Assembly: GCA_037157565.1 (NCBI GenBank)
Contig: JAZHRO010000019.1
Coordinates: 22,135,001-22,199,000 of the forward strand
From: Thalassia testudinum
Lineage: Eukaryota; Streptophyta; Magnoliopsida; Alismatales; Hydrocharitaceae
DNA length: 64,000 nucleotides
Reading direction: 5' to 3'
Positions 46,466-57,660 of this stretch are shown here, one piece after another. A program made the translations under genes and the position numbers. Within the stretch, counting starts at the first letter, position 1; each line of letters begins with the position of its first letter. Under the pieces are notes generated by a model. That model was not told the DNA's origin. It saw nothing but the letters and a program-made list of their open reading frames with translations, and made no database searches.

Positions 46466-47109
46466 AGACCCCTACCATACAAATTTCTCATCCCTTCCTT
46501 CTCTCTCCCTCTCCAAAGCTTAAGAGAAGCTTGTCCCATACCCAGGGTGCTCTTCAAGAGCTAGAACCAAGTTTTCACCCCCATTCCAAAAGCGGATCCC
46601 ACGACGACGACGACATGCTACCTCATTCTCGTTCCTCCTGCTTCATCCATCTTCTTCTCGCTCCATTCCTTGTCTTCCAAGCGTTGTCTCGTCCGACTCG
46701 TCCTCCAAGTGATCGTCAAGGAGGATAACTTCTCTCTCCCATTCTTTTTACTGTTTTCTAAAGTAGAATTTTCCTACTTTCTAGTTGTAATAATTTCTCG
46801 CTTTCTAGTGTAACAATTTCTTGCTTTCTTAGTTGTAAAAACATTATGTAATATCAAGTGATTGTTCTTTCTCTCTCTCTCTTATTGTCTATATTGATTC
46901 CATTGTGATTATTTTGCCCTTTACACAAAAACACAAAAATATAATTGCAAATTTTGATCGACGTAGCCTCCCTACGTCCGACTCGGAATTTCTTTACAGA
47001 TTTTTCGGTATAAATTTTATTTGTTGAACAGATTTCTTAGCTACTCGAACTACAATGATGGGTTTTCAAAACAAATTCCGATAGCGTAGTCATCCATTAC
47101 TTAACATTT

Positions 47110-47135
47110 TGGCACCGTTGCCAGGGAGGCAACGA
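47110..47135 (+). other. Element C primer-binding site with hairpin
   Basis: TGGCACCGTTGCCAGGGA starts three bases after the LTR end at 47106 (tRNA-Asp type). CGTTGCC (47117-47123) pairs with GGCAACG (47129-47135), a 7-bp stem with loop AGGGA. Confidence 0.82.
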
Positions 47136-48430
47136 TTTTTCAATCTTCTTTTTGCATTTCGCGCACTTTACTGTTTTCTAACTTGCTTTATCTCATGTCT
47201 ATTGTTTTGTAGATACCTCTATCAGGGAATCGTCAAGTGGTAGATTGGAGTAAAGTGAAGTTGAAGATGACTTTAAGTGCTCCCCATTCTTCCCCCTCCA
47301 TAGATTTCATTTCATCACATTAAATTCAAATTTCAATTAACCTAGGCGTTTGCATAAATCCTAGGATTAGTTTGGTTGTTTGGATTTCCACCCACATTCA
47401 TTTCACCCTCGCATATAAAAAAATAAAAAGATATTTTTGCGGGGTAATTCAACATACACAACATACATCCACATTCAAGGCACTTAACCTAATTGATTTT
47501 CTTCTACTCAACCAGATTCTGATATGTGGAACTGGTACACATAAATCAACACATAAAAGAATAGAAATCATTCTAGGTTAATCATTTTTGTGTGCCTAAT
47601 TCAGTGGTGAAATTGTGGCCAATTGTTTGAGTTGTTTGGGTTGCACCACTCAACCTAAAATCAACTCACCAAGTAGCTTCCTCTTAGGGTTTTCAATCTA
47701 GGTTCATACCAGACACTCCACTTTATTTCTGATTTCAAAAGGAAAGCAATCTTCACCCGTGCTTGAAAACCTGGTTTGCCTCAAACTTGATTGAATTAAA
47801 CGTAATTCTAACCCTAAAAGCTACTTAAGCAATATTTGAGCATTAAAATTTACTTATCACAAATAATCTTGCTTGAAAATCCTGGTTGTGCACATACTCA
47901 CACATACTCAATTGATCATTAAGGGCACAACTCATTTTAAGGGCCCACCACATTCCATAAGTACTACAATCCCAGGCCTAAATAAAATCGAGTAGACATT
48001 GGCCTTAAGGACTGATTCGTTCTTTGGGGCCTAGTCTGAGATTGTTTATGATTAACCTACTTGTACTGATCAATCTGATGTCTAGCTAGGGAAGCAGCGT
48101 CAAATGACCGTGGCTGGGGGGTACAATAGGAACCGGAGGCGCAAGCTGAAGGAATAACCTTCTCCCCAGTCCCTCCTTCTAACTGGTTGGATTAAGCAGA
48201 CACAAGTAGAGTAAATCATTTATAATCTTAAGGTGGGTTCTGAGAGTCTGTAGATCCTTAGGCTACCCCACTTAAGGACAAGATTGTTTTGTTGTGGTCC
48301 AGGGTTCTTATCCCCAGTCCTTCCGACCTTTGCCTAGTTTATGCTAGGAAGAAGATCATTGAATCCCCGATTGGAAGGACCACTAGAGTATTCTAAGAGG
48401 TGTAGATTGGATTTTGGCCAAATTGATCCT
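47136..48430 (+). other. Element C 5' leader
   Basis: About 1.3 kb without a supported gene, similar in length to the LARD leader (37349-38549). Confidence 0.6.
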
Positions 48431-50470
48431 ATGGCCGATCAACAGCCTCCTCTACCTCAAGATCCACAGGAGGTATTTCGAAGGCAGCTGGAACAAATGC
48501 AGAGAATGCAAGAATGGTTCTAGAGAATGCAGGGCCCTCAGCCCTTGAAGAATTTTTATGATCCTTCAAATTACAGGGAACATCCTGGCATCCAGATTCC
48601 TCCCGGAGAAGTAGAAATCAAGCCCCAGGTGTTAAGCCTAATTAAACATTTCCATGGGCTTGGCTCTAAAGATTCGTTTCAGTACTTGGAGGACTTGACC
48701 ACTTTGGTCCAGACCACCAAGGCACGAAATGTGAATGAGGAGCAAATGATCATAAGGCTCTTCCCCCACTCTCTTAGGGATAAAGCCGCTCATTGGTACA
48801 GGACTATAGGAAGACCAATTGCAACTTGGAATGAGTTGAAATTAGCTTCCCTAAAGAAATTCTTCCTTGTCAAATGTACCAATGCTTTGAGACTGGCAAT
48901 TACTACCTTTACCCAGTGGCCGAGGGAGCAGTTTCATGTTGCCTGGGAGTGATTTCAGGACCTATTTCCGAGGTGTCCACACCACGAGGTGCTGAAATGG
49001 CAACTCGTGCATATTTTCTACCACGGGTTGACTGAGCAACTCAGAAATCATGTGGATGCTTCTTGCAGAGGCAATTTCCTCAACAAAGATGCAAATAGCG
49101 TGCATGATTTGTTTGAGGAGATGAGCGAGAATTCGATCAATCATGCCTCCATGGTCCCAGCAGCCCAGATCGAATGTTAATGAAGTCCACAACTCTCATT
49201 CGTTCAATATGGAATTGATTTGTAATAAACTTGATAAGGTGGACTTGGTTGCTAAGAGAATGGAGGAGTGGATGGCTGGAAACTCAATTAATAACTCTCG
49301 ATCTACTCAATCCTAGAATTCGAGATTCCATTCATCATGAGCTCCTTCTGGACGGGAGTTTGTGAATCAACTTGATGCGGCTCAACCTGTGAGCCAGCAT
49401 TATTCGGAACCCCACGGGTTCCAAACTGGGGCCTTTGATCCCAGTTTCTCTTATCCTTCCCTTTCTTTCTCTCCATCCTCACCCTATGAGGATGTTTGTG
49501 CTGTATAGGAGAATGTTAAACCCAACCCTTACTCAAATGCTTATAATCTGGGTTAGAGAAACCACCCTAACTTTTCCTGGAAAAACCCAGGGCAGCAGGC
49601 CCAATTCTAACCCAGCAACTATGCTCCGCAACGACCAATAGGTCAGGGTCATGTTTATACTCAGTTGCCCCCGAATCAGGTCAATTAGCCAGCTTGGAAT
49701 GCCCAACAACCCGTAGGGCAAGCTGATTTCAACCGACAAATGGTAAAGATGCAAGGATCTATGCTCCAGCTCATGCAGCAAATGAAAACCTCACTAGACA
49801 ACTTGCAAACCAGGCTCATAGCTAATTCTTGTCAACCTGGATCTCTACCATCTCAACTTGTACCCAACTTGCATAATATCCTGATTTCGTGTAATCAAGC
49901 CCATGGGTACGGGAATCAGAGGGACCTACACACACATGCTTAGGTGGTTGAGCAGGGTCCTTCCTCTTCTTCTTCTTTCGCAAATCAACGGTTCTTGGCT
50001 AATGAAGCCCCTCCAATCTTTTCTAACCCTCCCCAAGACCCAAACTCGTATGCATCCGCTAATTCTGTTACCTTGTGGAGTCGTAAACAAACTTAGGATC
50101 CACGACCACACTGTTCTGATTTACTGAATCCTGACAAACCTGAGGAGAGAAAGGAGAACTCTGGAGAAGAAATCAAGGCTCAGGAACCTGATTCCAAAGA
50201 TTCAACTCATGTTCCTTTTCCTGAGGCCTTGATCAGATCAAGGAAGAAGAAGTCTGTTGATAGGAATGAGGAGCTTCTAAATATTTTCAAGAATGTCGAG
50301 ATCAATATCCTGCTCCTCAACGCTATCAAACATATATCGACTTACACGAAATTTTTAAAGGATTTATGTACACAAAAGCGTAAGTCGAGAGAATCTGTTC
50401 CGAGGAAGGTGGTACTCTCCGAGCAGGCTAGTTCTGTTATCCTACACCACCTCCCTTAGAAAAGAGAGAT
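48431..50470 (+). pseudogene. Element C gag (Athila type)
   Basis: Capsid/nucleocapsid protein. I choose ATG 48431 (MADQQPPLPQDP); an open run from 48341 upstream is possible. Capsid features: VLSLIKHFHGLGSKDSFQYL, IIRLFPHSLRDKAAHWYRT, WNELKLASLKKFF, FPRCPHHEVLKWQLVHIFYH, GLTEQLRNHVDASCRGN and LFEEMSEN, all typical of Athila gag. Stops occur at 48524-48526 and 48953-48955. A linker with NHPNFSWKNPGQQ (49560-49600) follows, and MQGSMLQLMQQMKTSLDNLQ (49749) is coiled-coil-like. The segment 50229-50459 (KHISTYTKFLKDLCTQKRK) is conserved before protease but in another frame. No zinc knuckle is visible. Confidence 0.85.
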
Positions 50471-50960
50471 CCAGGTGCTCCTTTGATTTCTTGTGTCATC
50501 GAAGATTACACTTTTGATAGAGCACTGCTGGATCCGGGTGCATCCATCAACCTAATTCCGACTTCTCTTTACGATAAGTTCGGATTAGGTGAACTTCGGC
50601 CGACTTCAGTAATGCTACAGTTAGAGGACCGTTCAGTCACAAATCCGCGAGGCGTTATTGAAGATGTTATTGTTAAGGTTAAGGATTTGTATTTTTCTGT
50701 AGATTTCCTTGTCCTTGGCATGGATGTACCTGAAAATCTGAGGAACACGCCCATCATTCTGGGGCATCCGTTCCTGGCTACCGCAAAGGCCAACATTAAT
50801 TGTGAAAGCGGTAGCATGGAAATTGCCTTTGGGGATCAAAGAATGGAATTGGATATTTTTAAGGCCATTAATAAATTTGAGGATTGTGGATTTATTGAGG
50901 AACTTGAGGATGATGATGTGAATATTGAGACTTGTATGATGGTTTCTGCATTTGAAAGTT
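50471..50960 (+). pseudogene. Element C aspartic protease
   Basis: ISCVIEDYTFDRALLDPGAS places Asp-Pro-Gly-Ala where Athila proteases have Asp-x-Gly-Ala, followed by INLIPTSLYDKFGLGEL, GVIEDVIVKVKDLYFSVDF and PIILGHPFLATAKANI. The domain is free of stops and in the same frame as RT, so it is the best preserved part of element C. Confidence 0.85.
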
Positions 50961-52640
50961 CCTCCTCTGATGATGAATTGGACCCACAACCCTCTATAGC
51001 AGACCTGCCATCTTCTAAAGAGGTTATTGATTTTGTTCACTCTCAACCTCTTCCTCTTGATGAGTCTTCATCAGCATCTTCCTTACCTTCAATCATCAAC
51101 CCGCCCCATCTTAAACTGAAACCATTGCCTAAGAATCTGAAATATCAGTTTTTAGGATCACATAAGATGCTCCCTGTGATTATCAGTGCTAAATTAACAA
51201 AGGAGCAGGAGATTAAACTGATTAAGGTCCTGAAGGAATACAAGGAGGCAATTGGTTGGACTATTCATGACCTTAGGGGGATTGAGCCATCTTATTGCAG
51301 TCATAGAATATTTTTGGAAGATGGATCCCACCCTTCTCGCCAAATGCAGAGGAGATTAAATCCAAATATGCGAGAAGTGGTCAAGAAGGAGATTATTAAG
51401 TGGCTCGATGCAGGAATCATTTATCCGATCTCTGATAGTCCTTGGGTAAGTCCCATGCAGATTATTCCCAAGAAAGCTGGGATTATCGTTGTGACTAAAG
51501 AGAAAGGAAAATCTGTCACAACTCATTCAGCTTCCTCTTAGAGAGTTTGTATTGATGACAGGAAGCTGAACACAGCTACGAAAAAGGATCATTTTCCTTT
51601 TCCCTTCATTGATCAAATCTTGGAAAGATTAGCCAGGCAGAAGTATTTCTGTTTTCTTGATGGCTACTCGGGATACAATCAAGTCCCTATCCATCCCGAG
51701 GATCAGGAAAAAACTACATTCACCTGTCCTTACGAAACCTTTACTTTCCGTAGGATGCCATTCAGCTTATGCAATGCACCTACGACTTTTCAGAGGTGTA
51801 TGCTAGCCATATTCTCTGACATGGTGGGAGAGTTTATGGAAGTCTTCATGGACAATTTCTTTATTTTTGGAGAATCGTTTGACTCTTGTCTAGCTAATCT
51901 TAAACTGATTCTTAAACGATGCATCAAAACAAGATTGGTCCTTAGTTGGGAAAAGAGTCATTTCGTGACATAAGAAGGCATCGTTTTGGGTCATATAATC
52001 TCTGAACGGGGAATCGAAGTGGATAAAGCTAAGGTTTATGCTATCGCTAAACTTCCTCCTCCTACATCTGTCAAACAAATTCGATCATTTCCTGGTCATG
52101 TGGGATTTTACAGGACATTCATCAAGGACTTTTCGAAGGTTGCTCGTCCTCTGAGCAATCTTCTCGCCAAAGAAACGCCGTTTGATTTTGAAGAATCATG
52201 CCGTAAGGCATTTGATTTTCTTAAAATGGCAGTCACTTGTGCTCCGATGTTGTAACCACCAGTTTGGACATCCCCTTTTGAGATCATGACCAACACTTCT
52301 GATTATGCGGCCGGGCCTGTTTTGGGTTAGAAGGTTGATAGGAAGCCTTCTGTCATCTACTACACTAGTAAAACTCTGGACGGGACCCAGAGGAATTACG
52401 CTGTTACTGAGAAGGAATTACTAACCATAGTATTTGCTTTGGAGAAATTTAGGGCTTATCTGTTAAGGTCTCACGTAATCATATATATTAACCACTCAAC
52501 CTTGAGACATCTCTTGGCCAAAAAGAATGCCAAACCCTGACTTATTCATTGGATTCTTCTGCTTCAAGAATTTGATCTTGAAATCAAGAATAAATCTAGG
52601 GTACAGAATGTGGTAGTAGATCATCTATCAAGACTTCTGA
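50961..52640 (+). pseudogene. Element C reverse transcriptase and RNase H
   Basis: After an acidic linker, RT begins near LPKNLKYQFLG (51126) with IVVT... and a TAG at 51539-51541, then CIDDRKLNTATKKDHFP, CFLDGYSGYNQV, RRMPFSLCNAPTTFQR and EVFMDNFFIFGESFD. The catalytic pair is Asp-Asn: the second Asp codon is AAT (51854-51856). LGHIISERGIEVD, FPGHVGFYRTFIKDFS follow. RNase H shows SPFEIMTNTSDYAAG (the usual first Asp of a CDAS-type motif is replaced), VIYYTSKTLD, TEKELLTIVFALEKF and VVVDHLSRL. Stops at 51971, 52253, 52328 and 52539. Confidence 0.88.
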
Positions 52641-54008
52641 GTGATTCTTCTCGTTTGGACATTCCAATTGCTGATACTTTTCCGATCGAGACCATCCTTA
52701 CAGTTTCAGGTGTTCAAACCCCATGGTTTGCTGACATTGTTAATTATTTGGCCGTTGGTCAAATTCCCCAGGATTGGACCAAGCAACAACGAGATAGACT
52801 CAAATCTAAGGCCAAATATTACTTCTGGGAGGACCCTGAACTGTATCGCATCGGCTCTGATCAGATTATTTGCTGATGCGTTCCATAGAATGAATTCAAG
52901 AGTATACTCGAGTTCTGCCATGCATTTGCATGTGGTGGATACTTCTTTGAGAAAAAGATGGCTGCAAAAATTTTGCAATCTGGATTCTATTGGCCGTCTT
53001 TATTCAAGGATGCCTAGGAATTCTCGAGGTTGTGTTCCTCATGCCAGGCACTCGGGAGCATAACCGAGGGATATGATGCCCCTAAACCCAATTCTTCCTG
53101 TCGAAATCTTCGATGTTTGGGGCATCAACTTCATGGGACCCTTCCTCCCTTCATTTAGACATCAATACATTCTTGTCACTGTTGATTACATGTCCAAGTG
53201 GATCGAGGGTATTCCCACCCGAACCAATGACCACAAGGTGGTCATTGATTTCATCAAGAAGAACATTTTCAATCAGCTCGGGATTCCAAGGGCCATCATC
53301 AGCAATGGTGGCACCCATTTCACTAATTCCTAGTTCCGTAATTTGCTGGCAAAATGTAGAGTTAATCACAGAATCTCCACACCTTACCATTCCCAGATGA
53401 ATGGACAGGCCAAGATCTCCAATTGGGAGATCAAGAATATTCTGTAGAAAACGGTTAGGCCTAATCGCAAAGAATGGACTCAAAAGCTTGAGGACGCTCT
53501 TTGGGCCTACCATACGACATATAAAATGCCCATCGGCATGTCTCCGTTTCGTCTAGTGTATGGAAAGACGTTCCATTTACCCGTAGAAATTGAACAGAAG
53601 GCATTCTGGGCAATCAAGCAGTGCAATCTAGATCTGAGTTTAGCCAAGAAGATCAGGAAATTCTAACTATCTGAGTTGGAGGAGCTTAGAAATGATGCAT
53701 TTGAGAATGCCAAGATCTACAAGACTTGGACCAAAGCTCTACATGACCAATTGATTTCCCGAAAGAGCTTTAAGCTGAACTAGAAGGTCTGGCTATTCGA
53801 TTCTCGACTTAAGCTCTTTCCTGGAAAACTTAGGTCGAAATGGAATGGCCCATTCATTATCGACCAGTTATTTCCAAATGGAGTTGTTCAGATATCTGAC
53901 CCGAAGATGGGTAATTCATTCAAAGTCAACGATAAACGTCTGAAACCCGTTATTGACCGTACTATTCCAGAACCCGTCTCAGACACGGTTGCTCTAGCCA
54001 TGTTATGA
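52641..54008 (+). pseudogene. Element C integrase
   Basis: The zinc region (52870-53060) is frame-shifted. The core starts [15 protein letters not shown] (first Asp kept), then [13 protein letters not shown], where the second catalytic residue is Asn (AAT, 53304-53306), and QMNGQAKISNWEIK, where the Glu position, exactly 36 codons later, is Lys (AAG, 53412-53414). Two of three DDE residues are therefore lost. MPIGMSPFRLVYGK, HLPVEIEQKAFWAIK and FPGKLRSKWNGPF follow. Ends TGA 54006-54008, with stops at 53332, 53443, 53663 and 53780. Confidence 0.9.
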
Positions 54009-55405
54009 CTTCTTTGGCTGGACTTCACCTAGCTGATGGCATTAAACTCAACAGTTGCACAATCTGACTCAGAGCTGACCCGAGCTTCATATTCAGGTGA
54101 TATCTTCTGCATTCTACCTATCCTTTCATGTCTTTTATTCTCAATGCGGACATTACATCAGCTAGGCATGGGGGGGTGGATTCATTTTTGAATCATTTTG
54201 TCAGCTCTGTGAAATTTTTGTAAATTCTATTTGTTTTCTTGTATATACATAAAAAAAAATTGAATTAGGAAGGAATACTTGGACATTAGGACATTTCAAT
54301 CTTAGGAAATATTACAGTAGGATCTGAACACTAAGACCCTTCAGGTCTTTGGGTTTAATCAGCTCGGATATCCACTAAAATGTGGATCTGTTATCGAGTC
54401 ATCGGCATCCTGAATTATATTTTAATTTGATTAAATAAGTTTGGGTGATAAGTACACGACTTATCAACCCGCTCTCTGATTTGAGGGAACTTTAAGTCTA
54501 AGCATCTACACAATATTCGTCACTAACTCGTTGTTCGGCGGTTTTAACGGAAATTGGGTAGCTAATGAACCTCCTAGGGTGATATGGTTGGCAAGTTATC
54601 ATGGGTAACAACTCATAGGTAGGTTGTCCAAAGCCCAGTCACTGGACCACCCTCTTCTTGCTACCTTTAGGTAAATCTTAGACCAGGGAAGCCACCTACA
54701 TAAAAAGAAAAAAAGAAAGGAAAAAGAAAAAGAAAAAGGAGAAAAGAAACAAAAAGAAATAAGCCACACTTCGTCGCATGAGTATGGCTGGCAAGTTGTC
54801 GGTGGTAATAGCTCATCGACCGGTTGTCCAGAACCCAGCTCAAGAAATGCACTAAAAGATTCCAAAAACACTTAGGAAGAAGCGGAGAAGTAGAATAAGT
54901 CGGAGAGATATACACTGGACTCACCTTTGTGTTGACCCCATAAAAAAATAAAAGTAGGTAGAAAGCTACCGGTCGTAAAGATACACCTTTAGGCAGAACT
55001 CTCTTTTTAAGGTCACTTGGGGCGTAGAAACCCGAAGTCTATTCTGATTGCCGATCAACAAGTCTATCACATTCACAATAAGATGATTAGAACTTAGGGT
55101 TCTCATCAAATCTTGGGTGGGTTGAGTGGCCGTAGAAAGTCACTCTATAACCCTAAACTCAAAAATCCAAAAAAATTAGAAGAGAAGAAAAAGAGAAAAA
55201 GATATTTTTCTTTGAATAAGGCGAGGGCTTGAGGCGATCTGCATTTTGGTAGATACCCGGGTGCTGTTGTGTCTTTGAAAGTTCAGGTCCTAAGTAAAAA
55301 TTTATTAATGTTGAAAATGATTTGTGCCCAAGTAATCCAACCTAATTCTTTTATAAATAGCATGTAGTTTTTGCTAGGGACTAGTAAAATATAGGCATTG
55401 GGTAG
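54009..55405 (+). other. Element C 3' leader with repeats and purine tract
   Basis: Contains GCTGATGGCATTAAACTCAA (about 54033), GCGGACATTACATCAGCTAGGCATGGGGGG (54146-54177, given here as one motif region), a purine run (54702-54749) and two diverged copies of a roughly 60-base unit sharing GGCAAGTTRTC and GGTTGTCCARARCCCAG (54588-54640 and 54788-54840). The tail GGGACTAGTAAAATATAGGCATTGGG (55378-55403) matches the LARD polypurine region. Confidence 0.65.
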
Positions 55406-55795
55406 AAGACACCTTACCTTGAGATGGAGCTACCCCTGAAGTTGTTTTCAAGTCGTTCGTTTATCACATCCCATGTCATGGGACCTCGAAGCAAGCAAGA
55501 TACTATTGCCTTAGGTTGTGTCCAATTTGAGGGATACTACGAATAGAGACGAGTTCAGATCTATAACTCATATCTTCAATGAATAAGACAATGGATAATG
55601 GATAAAATAATTAATAAACTAGTTATCTAAGTTATTATCAATTGATGTCCTAAGTTCTAAATACCTCAATTTTAACAATGCATTCCTATTATTCTACTAT
55701 TCCTGCTATTCCTGATGCCTACCCTTACTTGCGTACATATGTATACCTAATTTTTTGATACATTATGTTGGGAGTTATTCTCTTTACCTTAACTT
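55406..55795. other. Unassigned stretch before LINE-B
   Basis: No gene seen. The junctions with element C and LINE-B are not precisely defined. Confidence 0.5.
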
Positions 55796-55821
55796 CAGAT
55801 GTAAGTAACCTCTGAGAAACA

Positions 55822-56820
55822 TTGAGGGGGGTTCCCCCTCCTCCTTTAACGGAGGAGGATTGGAAACCTTCAGAGGAGGGCAAAGAGGGGAACCACCCAT
55901 CAGGTGGGTTTTGCTCCTCACAAGAGGATCCATCCCTCTCTTCAGCGGACCTGGGTGGGATGAATGCATCCTCGGCTTGTAATAATCTCTCATCTAATGC
56001 TTCTGGGGGGGTTATGAGTGATATTGGTTGTTGAAGAGGGGTTCTTCCTATTGACTTTGTCTCAGACATCAGAAACCTCGATTCCAGTGGCCTATTATCA
56101 ATAAAAATCTGGGTTTGGAGGCCACCGAATCTTCTGAGCTAACTTGCACAATCAAGGTGAATCATTCCTCTTTCGCTTTTGATGGTCATGATGGTTATGT
56201 TGTTCATCATATTTTTCTTTATCGACCTTTCATGATTGATTATTGCCTATGGTGGTTTATGCAATCAAAATCGTGCGTCATTTATTTCTAAATGGATGAA
56301 CAGAATCTTATTGCGACGGCTTTAGTTCAAATAGCTTCTTTTCTAATGATTTAATGTTGGTTTTATCCTCATCCTTGATAAATGATAATGCATTGTTACG
56401 TTTAGCACCGATTTTTTGATGCTATTACTGCTGATGGTTTTCGGATTCCTAAGATGATGCTATTCCATAACATTCATAATTTTGATTCTCACGCCAATAT
56501 GTCAAGTAGATCTAAATTAAAGGTTGGTGTTGAAAGCACTCTTAACAACTTTTGCTAGGGGATTTATCTGCCTGTCCCCACTTCCCCCTGACCTTGACCT
56601 ACATTCATGGATAGAGATTTACGTTGATGGCATAGACTGCCAAATGAGTGATGATGCAAATATTAATGAATCTAGATCTGATTTGGGATCCTCATAGTTA
56701 TCGGATTTTATTGCTACCGATTCCTCTTTTAAGGTTGGTACATGAGGCACACTCTTCCATTAGGGCCAGAGGAGCCCATGGGCATCAATCCTCGAGGGAT
56801 GCAGGTAGGATGACTAGAAG
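55822..56820 (+). pseudogene. LINE-B ORF1 C-terminal remnant
   Basis: A serine-rich segment (CSSQEDPSLSSADLGG, SSACNNLSSNASGGV) to 56034, then frameshifts and stops. Its sequence corresponds to the C-terminal half of LINE-A ORF1; no zinc knuckle is retained. Confidence 0.6.
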
Positions 56821-57660
56821 TTGATCAAAATCACTTTTGATTGTCCTATCTTTGTGAAGAATCTATTTTGGAATTGTAGGGGGATTCTGAATGCTCCTAC
56901 CTTAAACAGTCTCAATGCTTTGATCAACAAACATCATCTTCATCTCATTTTCATTATTGAACCTTTTGCTGATTCGTCTGATGCCATTCTCATCAAGATG
57001 CTATCCATTGTGACGCAATTTTGACTGATCCCTCATCTTTGAACATCTAGTGTTTTTGGAATGATCCAATCGAAATCTCTCTTGTTGAGTCGATGGTTTA
57101 GGCCCTTTCAGTGTAGTGCCTTTTCGATAATAAAACCTTTTTGATTTTTGCAATCTTTGCTTCGTGTCATTCTAATATTCATAGAAATCTTTGGTATCAT
57201 CTAACTAATCTACAATGTGGATGGTCTTTGCCTTGGATCATTGGGGGTGACTTTAATTGTATTCTCAGTGAATTTGAAAAAATTGGTGGTGCTCCATTCA
57301 AGAAATCCCATGCTACCCATTTCCAGTCATTTATAAATCGTTGTTCCTTGATTGATCTTCCTATGGAAGGAAATCAATTGTCCTGGTGCAACGGGCGAAA
57401 GGTAGTGCTAGAATCTATTAAAGGCTTGATAGGATTCTAGTTAACGTCAAGAATTTATCCTTCATTCCCATGTGTTGTTATCTTCCTAGGTTCAATTCTA
57501 AATATGCTCCTATTCTTCGATCCATGGCATCAACTTTAGAATCCCATGCCCGTCCATTCCGCTTCTAGAATATGTAGCTTCAGAATTCATCTCTTCGGAA
57601 CCTTGTTGTTTTTGTGTGGGTTCAACCTCTTGCTGACCAGTCACTTGATCCTCTACCCAT
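56821..57660 (+). pseudogene. LINE-B endonuclease domain
   Basis: LFWNCRGILNAPTLNSL (56857-56910), FIIEPFADS, WIIGGDFNCILSEFEKIGG (57234-57290) and QLSWCNGRK are the LINE endonuclease motifs. The first part ends at a TGA near 57022 and another frame continues at 57141. The SDH motif was not found intact. Confidence 0.85.

Larger units (their letters stand above)
45580..47106 (+). repeat. Element C 5' LTR (start uncertain)
   Basis: The right end (CCATTACTTAACA) is set by the primer site. The left end near TGGTTAGGGACAGGG is inferred from the change from AT-rich to GC-rich sequence and is not confirmed by a second LTR. TATA box CTATAAAAGG at 46456-46465, then a CT-rich stretch. A tRNA-like segment lies at 46033-46107. 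Confidence 0.55.
45580..55405 (+). mobile_element. Element C: Athila-type Ty3/gypsy retrotransposon, 3' LTR missing
   Basis: 5' LTR about 45580-47106, tRNA-Asp-type primer site 47110, gag from 48431 and pol to 54008, then about 1.4 kb of 3' leader that ends in a purine-rich AGGCATTGGG near 55394-55403. No copy of the 5' LTR follows, so the 3' end is lost. The reading frame starting at 48431 is kept to 52876, with a detour to another frame at about 49200-50460. Gag and RT features are those of the Athila lineage. Stop codons and three lost catalytic residues make it inactive. Confidence 0.85.

Noticed and set aside
55824..55858. Hairpins GAGGGGG/CCCCCTC and CCTCCTCC/GGAGGAGG as a terminator or regulatory structure
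   Set aside because: They lie in the decayed LINE-B start in C/G-rich text; no functional context supports them.
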